Shown here: in pieces, positions 1-4,406 of the stretch
Position numbering within the stretch: position 1 is the stretch's first letter
Layout of the letters: every line of letters starts with the position of its first letter
DNA from: Candidatus Omnitrophica bacterium UBA1562
GTDB taxonomy: Bacteria > Omnitrophota > Gorgyraeia > Gygaellales > Profunditerraquicolaceae
NCBI GenBank assembly: GCA_002322525.1
Contig: DCOU01000136.1
Span: forward strand, 7,708 to 14,060
DNA length: 6,353 nucleotides
Direction: 5' to 3'
The notes under the pieces: model-generated
Told to the model about the DNA's origin: nothing
What the model saw: only the letters and a program-made list of their open reading frames with translations
The model's database searches: none
Program-made: the position numbers and the translations under genes

Positions 1-22
1 GGGCGGCACTTTTGTGACGCCC
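1..22. repeat. Short hairpin at the rnhB 3' end
   Basis: GGGCGGCAC (1-9) and GTGACGCCC (14-22) pair with one mismatch around a TTTT loop. A second imperfect pairing, CGCCCTAGAA (18-27) with TTCTAAGGGGGCG (35-47), overlaps it. Both fall after the last conserved RNase HII motif. The feature may continue beyond the edge; it could be a repeat or part of a terminator. Confidence 0.5.
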
Positions 23-638
23 TAGAAGAATCCTTTCTAAGGGGGCGAAAGCTGGTTCTGTGAATTAATGACGGCCCAAATTTCTTTAACGCCATCCGGT
101 GTTCTTTTGTGGGATAGCCTTTATGTCTTAAAAACCCGTATTGCGGATATATCTTATCGTATAAAGACATAATCCTGTCTCTGATTACCTTTGCCAAAAT
201 GGAAGCGCAGGCAATACTTTTAGATTTGGAGTCGCCTTTTATAATATTGGTAAAAGGTAAACCGATATCCAGTTTTATATTCCCGTCCACAATGATATGG
301 ATATGCCTCCTGTGTTTGGGTTCCAATTTATCAATGAGCCCCGCTATTGCCTGCTCCATTGCCATACGCGTTGCAACTTGGATATTTAGGCGGTCAATTA
401 CACTTTCATTTATTATGCCGATGCCGAATACGGACTTATTAATAATCTCTCCAAAAGCATGTTCTCTCTGGGAAGAAGACAATTTCTTAGAATCATCTAT
501 ACGATTTTTAAAGCGGACTGTCTTTAAGCTAACTGCTGCTGCGGCTACCGGGCCAGCCAAAGGCCCTCGTCCAACCTCATCTACGCCGATAATCAAACTA
601 CAGCCTTTTCTCTTAAGCTTTCTTTCGTAATAAAGCAC
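1..638 (-). CDS. rnhB: Ribonuclease HII, 3' end cut by window edge
   Basis: RNase HII cleaves the RNA strand of RNA-DNA hybrids and incises DNA at single misincorporated ribonucleotides in the cytoplasm. The reading frame stays open from the GTG at 638 to the left edge, giving 212 residues. The N-terminal motif GVDEVGRGPLAGP supplies metal-binding D20 and E21; IVDGN supplies D118 and GDSKS supplies D136, with the same 18-residue spacing as D108 and D126 of the E. coli enzyme. DDSKKL (48-53), ASILAKVIRDR, HKGYPTKEH and the closing HRTSF are also family hallmarks. GTG at 638 is chosen because it is the only usual start codon between the upstream in-frame stop and the first motif; no clear ribosome binding site precedes it. 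The family normally ends soon after HRxSF, so only a short tail should be missing. That tail (RPLRKDSSRASQKCR) overlaps hairpin sequence and may be repeat-derived. The gene follows rplS, a common arrangement. Confidence 0.95.
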   Translation of the reverse strand, partial: MLYYERKLKRKGCSLIIGVDEVGRGPLAGPVAAAAVSLKTVRFKNRIDDSKKLSSSQREHAFGEIINKSVFGIGIINESVIDRLNIQVATRMAMEQAIAGLIDKLEPKHRRHIHIIVDGNIKLDIGLPFTNIIKGDSKSKSIACASILAKVIRDRIMSLYDKIYPQYGFLRHKGYPTKEHRMALKKFGPSLIHRTSFRPLRKDSSRASQKCR

Positions 639-646
639 CTTGCAAC

Positions 647-758
647 CACTGAAGCACTGAAATATAACTCTGTTCTAAAATCTCTTCACAGAAAGACTGA
701 GTTTATTTCTCAATGTCTCAATAAAACGTATCCTTAACTTTTATTCAGTGTTTCAGTG
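647..758. repeat. Inverted pair of 8-base tandem repeats joining rplS end and rnhB start
   Basis: CACTGAAGCACTGAA (647-661) is the reverse complement of TTCAGTGTTTCAGTG (744-758) at 14 of 15 positions, and each arm is two near-identical units of about 8 bases. The right arm codes for the last residues of L19; the left arm ends nine bases before the rnhB GTG. The 82 bases between hold a further doublet, TCTCAATG and TCTCAATA (711-726), and no gene. Confidence 0.75.
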
Positions 759-1093
759 CTCTCAATTTTGGTAGCCCGTTTTCCGATTTTACCCCTTAAA
801 TAATAAAGCTTTGCTCTTTTTACCTTACCCGAACGGATAACCTCGATACGCTCAATACTTGGCGAATATACAGAAAAAACACGCTCAATTCCTTCACCGT
901 AAGAAACCTTTCTGACTGTGAAGTTTCCTCTTATCCCGCTTCCTTTCTTGGCAATAACTATGCCCTCAAAGGGGTGTAGGCGCACTTTGTCCGCCTCAGG
1001 GATTTTAACCATCACCTTTACTGTATCGCCCACATTAAATTTGGGAAGTTCTTTTTTGGTATACTCTTGTTCAATAAGTTTTAGCTTATCCAT
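734..1093 (-). CDS. rplS: 50S ribosomal protein L19
   Basis: L19 is a structural protein of the large ribosomal subunit at the interface with the 30S subunit. The 119-residue product shows the family pattern: an N-terminal helix (MDKLKLIEQEY), FNVGDTVKVMVKI, the FEGIVIAKKGSGIRGNFTVRK core, GEGIERVFSVYSPSIERIEV, and the basic end KVKRAKLYYLRGKIGKRA. The ATG at 1093 is supported by AAGGAG eight bases upstream, the only good Shine-Dalgarno site in the window. Family members usually stop a few residues after the GKxA segment; here the last residues, STETLNKS, are encoded by two 8-base repeats (744-758) that form one arm of an inverted repeat with 647-661, so this tail looks repeat-derived. The gene follows trmD across a 125-base spacer filled by two hairpins and precedes rnhB, as in many bacteria. 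Confidence 0.98.
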   Translation of the reverse strand: MDKLKLIEQEYTKKELPKFNVGDTVKVMVKIPEADKVRLHPFEGIVIAKKGSGIRGNFTVRKVSYGEGIERVFSVYSPSIERIEVIRSGKVKRAKLYYLRGKIGKRATKIESTETLNKS

Positions 1094-1101
1094 CTTCCTC
1101 G

Positions 1102-1107
1102 CTCCTT
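1102..1107 (-). promoter_or_regulatory. Shine-Dalgarno site of rplS
   Basis: The minus strand reads AAGGAG here, eight bases before the rplS ATG. It stands out because no other start in the window has a site of this quality, which fits a need for high L19 output independent of upstream translation. Confidence 0.8.
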
Positions 1108-1124
1108 TGTCGCTCAGAGTGTAA

Positions 1125-1175
1125 ACCCCGTTAGAAATATATCTTCTCCGTTAGAGTTAGTATTTCTAACGGGGT
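1125..1175. repeat. Inverted-repeat element with ACCCCGTTAG ends, intergenic copy
   Basis: Perfect 15-base arms, ACCCCGTTAGAAATA (1125-1139) and TATTTCTAACGGGGT (1161-1175), flank 21 bases that include another CCGTTAGAG. It lies in the trmD-rplS spacer. The outer sequence TAAACCCCGTTAG ... CTAACGGGGTAAA is shared in the same orientation with the copy in queA, so these are members of one small mobile-like family. Confidence 0.85.
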
Positions 1176-1177
1176 AA

Positions 1178-1224
1178 AGTGTTTAAGTGTAAAGTTTTTA
1201 AGTCTTTTACTTACAAACTTACAC
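1178..1224. repeat. 8-base-unit hairpin at the trmD 3' end
   Basis: GTGTAAAGTTTTTAAGT (1187-1203) pairs with ACTTACAAACTTACAC (1209-1224) with one mismatch and one bulge around a 5-base loop. Units such as AAGTGTTT/AAGTGTAA and ACTTACAA/ACTTACAC show the 8-base periodicity. The trmD stop codon (1219-1221) lies in the right arm. No U-rich run follows on the minus strand, so it is not a normal terminator. Confidence 0.7.
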
Positions 1225-1905
1225 ATTCAAAAGATCCGGCCTTTTCTTTTTGGTTATTTTCATGGCTTGGCTCTTTCTCCATTCTGCGATTTTTTTATGA
1301 TTACCCGATAAAAGAATTGCCGGCGCTTTCATTTTACGATAATTGGCAGGCCTTGTATACTGGGGATACTCCAATAGATTACCTGCAAATGATTCAAAGT
1401 TCAAGGAATTTTTATCACCTAATACGCCGGGTATAAGCCGCACCAGGCAATCCACTAAAACCATTGCCGGAAGCTCTCCGCCGGTTAAAACATAATCGCC
1501 GATAGAAACCTCTTCATCTACTAAGTATTGCCTGACTCTTTCATCTATCCCTTCGTAATGGCCGCAGATTAAAATTAGATGTTTATATTTTGCTAATCTT
1601 TTGGCAACATTTTGACTTAACCTTTCTCCTTGAGGACATAATAGAATGACGCCTGACGCCTGACGCCTGACGCCTGACTTTATATTCTCTACTGCCCTGA
1701 ATATAGGTTCTGGCCGCATTACCATACCGGAACCGCCGCCAAAAGGACGGCCATCAACTTTTTTGTGTTTATCCGTAGAGTAATCTCTCAGATTATGGAT
1801 ATAGATTTTGACTTTGCCTTTATTCTGCGCCCGCTTAACGATGGATTCATTCAATACAGGCGCGAACATTTTGGGAAATATGGTGATGATATCAATGCGC
1901 ATCAT
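1219..1905 (-). CDS. trmD: tRNA (guanine-37-N1)-methyltransferase
   Basis: TrmD transfers a methyl group from S-adenosylmethionine to N1 of G37 in tRNAs that read CUN, CCN and CGG codons, preventing +1 frameshifts. The product has 228 residues. Visible SPOUT-family motifs are IDIITIFPKMF at the start, DGRPFGGGSGMVM (51-63), LICGHYEGIDERV (112-124), EEVSIGDYVLTGGELPA (131-147, the trefoil-knot cofactor site), RLIPGVLG (156-163), LLEYPQYTRP (177-186) and LLSGNHKKIAEWR. R156 matches catalytic R154 of E. coli; the general base D169 corresponds here to E171. The start is ATG-ATG, and the second (1902) may be the real one. No Shine-Dalgarno site is seen. Two oddities involve repeats: residues 77-86 (SGVRRQASGV) are encoded by four tandem 7-base units, and the protein ends at RPDLLNV, shorter than E. 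coli (255 residues), with its stop codon lying in a hairpin repeat. Tgt lies upstream and rplS downstream; rpsP and rimM, frequent partners, are absent. Confidence 0.97.
   Translation of the reverse strand: MMRIDIITIFPKMFAPVLNESIVKRAQNKGKVKIYIHNLRDYSTDKHKKVDGRPFGGGSGMVMRPEPIFRAVENIKSGVRRQASGVILLCPQGERLSQNVAKRLAKYKHLILICGHYEGIDERVRQYLVDEEVSIGDYVLTGGELPAMVLVDCLVRLIPGVLGDKNSLNFESFAGNLLEYPQYTRPANYRKMKAPAILLSGNHKKIAEWRKSQAMKITKKKRPDLLNV
1651..1678. repeat. Four perfect 7-base tandem repeats inside trmD
   Basis: GCCTGAC is repeated four times exactly, preceded by a partial unit (TGAC, 1647-1650). Four 7-base units shift frame between units, so they encode the mixed string SGVRRQASGV at TrmD residues 77-86, in the loop between the first conserved block and VILLCPQG. 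Confidence 0.95.
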
Positions 1906-1912
1906 AAATTAT

Positions 1913-1983
1913 GTATCACACTGTCAGTGTGTCAAAGTGTCAAAGAAAAACTTTGATACCTTGATACTTTGATACTATGACAC
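1913..1983. repeat. Two facing arrays of four 8-base repeats in the trmD-tgt spacer
   Basis: The left arm is four consecutive octamers (GTATCACA, CTGTCAGT, GTGTCAAA twice; 1913-1944). A 7-base GAAAAAC loop follows, then four octamers of the opposite sense (TTTGATAC, CTTGATAC, TTTGATAC, TATGACAC; 1952-1983). The inner units pair best, and on the plus strand several mismatches become G-U pairs. The element occupies nearly all of the 80-base spacer between the tgt stop and the trmD start. Confidence 0.9.
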
Positions 1984-1985
1984 TT

Positions 1986-3095
1986 TTAAGATAAAACTGA
2001 ACTTTTATATTTACTCAGAAATTCTTTCTTGAAGTCTAAGAATCTATCCTGACGGATCGCTTCTCTAATATTGTGCATTAATTCTAAATAGAAGTGGATA
2101 TTATGCAGCGATACCAATCTTAAACCCAAGATTTCGTCTGTATTAAATAAATGGCGCAGGTATGCGCGGCTAAAATTTTTACAAGTATAACAATTACATT
2201 TTTTATCTAAGGGTGAAAAATCTTCTATATAAGGAGAATTTCTTATGGTCAATTTTCCAACGCTCGTAAACGCAGTTCCATTCCTGCCGTAACGCGTAGG
2301 AACTACGCAATCAAACATATCAATGCCTAATTCCACTGCATTAATTATATCTTCCGGCAGACCCACGCCCATAAGATAATGAGGTTTATCTTGCGATAAG
2401 AATCCTAAAGAAAAATTTACAATATTATAGCTTAAGTTTTTGGGTTCGCCAACTGAAACTCCGCCAATAGCATAGCCGTCAAATCCTATCTCTGTCAATT
2501 GCTCGCTGCAGGATTGACGCAAGTCTTCATAAGTTGCGCCTTGGACTATACCAAAAAGCAGCGAATGATTATTATGAACTCCTTTCGAACGCCCTGCCCA
2601 ATCTATCGTCCTTTTCATTGCCACAGTGGCATGGTCATAACTACAAGGATAATGCACGCAAACATCTAAAGGCATAATTATATCTGAGCCAAAATCTTTC
2701 TGAATCTGGATAACATCCTCCGGAGCTAAGAAATGCTTCCGGCCGTCTATGTGAGACTGAAATTCGACACCCTCGTCATTAACTTTTCTTAAAAGCGCAA
2801 GGCTGAATATCTGATAACCGCCGCTATCTGTCAGTATAGGGCCTGGCCACGATATAAAGTTATGCAAGCCTCCTGCCTTTCTGATTACTTCCATACCGGG
2901 ACGCAAAAAAAGATGATAGGCATTAGACAGAATAATTGAAGCGCCGCTTTCCTTTAATTCCTGTGGCGAGAGGGTCTTTACCGTCCCCTGGGTTCCTACC
3001 GGCATAAAACAGGGAGTATCAATTTCTCCGTGAGCTGTAATTAATTTACCCAGGCGCGCCTTGCTATTTTTATCTTTATGGATTAATTTAAACAT
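1986..3095 (-). CDS. tgt: Queuine tRNA-ribosyltransferase (tRNA-guanine transglycosylase)
   Basis: Tgt exchanges guanine at position 34 of tRNAs with GUN anticodons (Asp, Asn, His, Tyr) for the queuosine precursor preQ1. From the ATG at 3095 the product has 369 residues, a normal bacterial length. Visible motifs include TPCFMPVGTQGTVK, NAYHLFLRPG, LTDSGGYQIFSL (D90, the proposed acid/base), FGIVQG, GYAIGGVSVGE, YLMGVGLPEDI and DMFDCVVPTRYGRNG (D262, the nucleophile). The zinc site is complete: C300, C302, C305 and H331. An in-frame GTG at 3107 would add four residues, but MFKLIHKD matches the usual start better and the GTG lies inside a hairpin. There is no Shine-Dalgarno site; the start follows directly after hairpin A. 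QueA and QueH, the next two steps of the pathway, are encoded upstream in the same direction. Confidence 0.98.
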   Translation of the reverse strand: MFKLIHKDKNSKARLGKLITAHGEIDTPCFMPVGTQGTVKTLSPQELKESGASIILSNAYHLFLRPGMEVIRKAGGLHNFISWPGPILTDSGGYQIFSLALLRKVNDEGVEFQSHIDGRKHFLAPEDVIQIQKDFGSDIIMPLDVCVHYPCSYDHATVAMKRTIDWAGRSKGVHNNHSLLFGIVQGATYEDLRQSCSEQLTEIGFDGYAIGGVSVGEPKNLSYNIVNFSLGFLSQDKPHYLMGVGLPEDIINAVELGIDMFDCVVPTRYGRNGTAFTSVGKLTIRNSPYIEDFSPLDKKCNCYTCKNFSRAYLRHLFNTDEILGLRLVSLHNIHFYLELMHNIREAIRQDRFLDFKKEFLSKYKSSVLS

Positions 3096-3150
3096 AAGTG
3101 AGTGCACAATTTACGGAACACAAGTGAACGTAAATTGTATGCACGAACTT
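3096..3150. repeat. Hairpin A, abutting the tgt start codon
   Basis: GTGCACAATTTACG (3102-3115) pairs with CGTAAATTGTATGCAC (3129-3144) with a 2-base bulge; AAGT (3096-3099) and ACTT (3147-3150) extend the stem. It ends directly before the tgt ATG, where a ribosome binding site would normally be, and contains no Shine-Dalgarno sequence. Confidence 0.85.
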
Positions 3151-3152
3151 AC

Positions 3153-3208
3153 CCCGGCGAATATGCCAAAATTATCAAAGAGAATTTTGGCATAGCTTAT
3201 GAGCCGGG
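3153..3208. repeat. Hairpin B in the tgt-queA spacer
   Basis: An inner perfect 12-base stem, TATGCCAAAATT (3162-3173) with AATTTTGGCATA (3183-3194), has a 9-base loop. An outer GC stem, CCCGGC (3153-3158) with GCCGGG (3203-3208), closes it across an uneven internal loop. No U-rich run follows on the minus strand. Confidence 0.9.
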
Positions 3209-3220
3209 ATTAATTGATAC

Positions 3221-3286
3221 ATTTATCCCTTGCGTAAACATCCCAAAAATCTCTGCGATATTTTTGGGATACGCTTCGGGATAAAT
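3221..3286. repeat. Hairpin C in the tgt-queA spacer
   Basis: Three stem blocks pair in register: ATTTATCCC (3221-3229) with GGGATAAAT (3278-3286), GCGT with ACGC, and ATCCCAAAAAT (3240-3250) with ATTTTTGGGAT (3260-3270) around a 9-base loop. The architecture (inner AT-rich stem, bulge, outer stem) resembles hairpin B although the sequence differs. Confidence 0.9.
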
Positions 3287-3289
3287 TCG

Positions 3290-3354
3290 CAGACGCCTAC
3301 GGCTACAACTTACGTCGTTACCACAACTAAATTGATTACTCCGTAAGTTGTCTG
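3290..3354. repeat. Hairpin D, just after the queA stop
   Basis: AACTTACG (3307-3314) pairs with CGTAAGTT (3342-3349), and CAGAC (3290-3294) continues the match to GTCTG (3350-3354). The left arm would be a perfect 13-base complement of the right were it not for 12 extra bases, GCCTACGGCTAC (3295-3306), whose GCC/GGC ends can themselves pair. It begins five bases after the queA stop codon. Confidence 0.8.
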
Positions 3355-3359
3355 CTCAT

Positions 3360-4406
3360 TTAAACAATCAACATTGCATCGCCATAGCTGTAAAATCTGT
3401 ATTTTCTATCTATGGCTTCCTGATATGCCTTTTTAATCAATTTTTCTCCTGCAAAAGCACAGGCTAACATAAATAGGGTTGTGCGGGGCAGGTGAAAATT
3501 AGTGAGCAGGCAATCAGTCATCTTGAATTTATATCCGGGATAGATAAATAAATCGGTATATCCTTCTTTAAGTCCTGAGGCATAAGTTTCTAAGGCGCGG
3601 CAGGCAGTTGTGCCCACGGCAAATATACGTGCCTTCTTCAAACGGGCTTGATTTATGCTATTTTCCGCCTCTTCGCGCACCTGAAAATATTCCTTTTCCA
3701 TCTTATGCTCGGTAATATCTTCGCTTTTGACGGGCTTAAATGTGGAGTAACTGATATGCAAGGTAATATAAGCAATATTTACGCCGCGTGATTTAATCTC
3801 TGCAATTAATTCTTCGGTGAAATGCAATCCTGCTGTCGGCGAAGCAATAGAACCTAATTCTTGGGCATATACTGTCTGGTAATAAACACTATCTAAGTCT
3901 TCGGAATCCCTCTTTATGTAGGGCGGCAGGGGCATAACACCTAAATTATAAATTGTTTCTTTATCTAAAGCTTTAAAAGTAATTTCATTTTTAGCAGTCA
4001 CTTCACCGTAGATTTTACCGCCATTAAACCCCGTTAGAGACATCTTATTTTTTTTCTGTCTATCCCTAGTCGCTAACGGGGTAAATATTATTCTCTCTTT
4101 GAGCTTTACACGGCTAGGTTTAATTAACGCATCAAAGGTTAAGCCAGATTTTGCCTTAAGAAGCAAAAGCTCGGCCTTGCCTCCGGTTACCCTGGAGCCG
4201 ATTAATCGGCTGGGCAAGACTTCGGTATTATTTAATACCAGGAGGTCGGCTGGCTGAAAATAATCTATTATATTTTTGAAAAGGTAATGTTCTATCGTGC
4301 TATTTTTACGGTCTAAAACTAAAAGCCGAGCTGTGTCTCTTTCTTTTAAAGGATATTGCGCTATTAATTCTTTAGGTAATGTATAATCAAAATCTGATAA
4401 TTTCAC
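3360..4406 (-). CDS. queA: S-adenosylmethionine:tRNA ribosyltransferase-isomerase
   Basis: QueA transfers and isomerises the ribosyl part of S-adenosylmethionine onto preQ1 in tRNA, giving epoxyqueuosine. The 348-residue product carries the family landmarks MKLSDFDYTLPKELIAQYP, RDTARLLVLDR, LLVLNNTEVLPSRL, SPTAGLHFTEELI (189-201), FAVGTTACRALE, DLFIYPGYKFKMTDCLLTNFHLP and YRFYSYGDAMLI. The GTG at 4406 fits the conserved first residues and follows the stop codon of the SpoIID gene with no gap, so translation is probably coupled. Residues about 109-126 (TPLATRDRQKKNKMSLTG) are encoded by an inverted-repeat element that has entered the frame without breaking it, in a poorly conserved region. The segment TLHISYSTFKPV differs from the more usual TLHVGLGTFRPV. 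The gene is followed by a 264-base stretch of hairpins before the tgt start. Confidence 0.97.
   Translation of the reverse strand: MKLSDFDYTLPKELIAQYPLKERDTARLLVLDRKNSTIEHYLFKNIIDYFQPADLLVLNNTEVLPSRLIGSRVTGGKAELLLLKAKSGLTFDALIKPSRVKLKERIIFTPLATRDRQKKNKMSLTGFNGGKIYGEVTAKNEITFKALDKETIYNLGVMPLPPYIKRDSEDLDSVYYQTVYAQELGSIASPTAGLHFTEELIAEIKSRGVNIAYITLHISYSTFKPVKSEDITEHKMEKEYFQVREEAENSINQARLKKARIFAVGTTACRALETYASGLKEGYTDLFIYPGYKFKMTDCLLTNFHLPRTTLFMLACAFAGEKLIKKAYQEAIDRKYRFYSYGDAMLIV
4028..4082. repeat. Inverted-repeat element with ACCCCGTTAG ends, copy inside queA
   Basis: ACCCCGTTAGAGAC (4028-4041) pairs with GTCGCTAACGGGGT (4069-4082) with one mismatch, around 27 mostly T-rich bases. The ends match the intergenic element at 1125-1175 in sequence, orientation and flanking TAA/AAA. 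The element keeps the queA frame open and adds about 18 residues. Confidence 0.85.

Noticed and set aside
199..630. Plus-strand open frame of 143 codons
   Set aside because: It is exactly opposite the conserved RNase HII frame and resembles no known protein.
918..1436. Plus-strand frames opposite rplS and trmD (918-1124, 1179-1436)
   Set aside because: They are antisense to well-conserved genes, with no ribosome binding sites or recognisable domains.
1651..1678. CRISPR array
   Set aside because: The units are 7 bases long and contiguous, without spacers.
1765..1956. Plus-strand frame of 63 codons across the trmD start
   Set aside because: It is antisense to trmD and ends within the octamer repeat.
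3102..3284. Plus-strand frame of 60 codons in the tgt-queA spacer
   Set aside because: It is made wholly of hairpins A-C and has no domain or start signal; the palindromic structure explains it better.
3096..3354. A preQ1 riboswitch or rho-independent terminators between queA and tgt
   Set aside because: The stems lack U-tracts on the minus strand, and I see no preQ1 aptamer pattern; preQ1 control would also be expected at transporter or synthesis genes.
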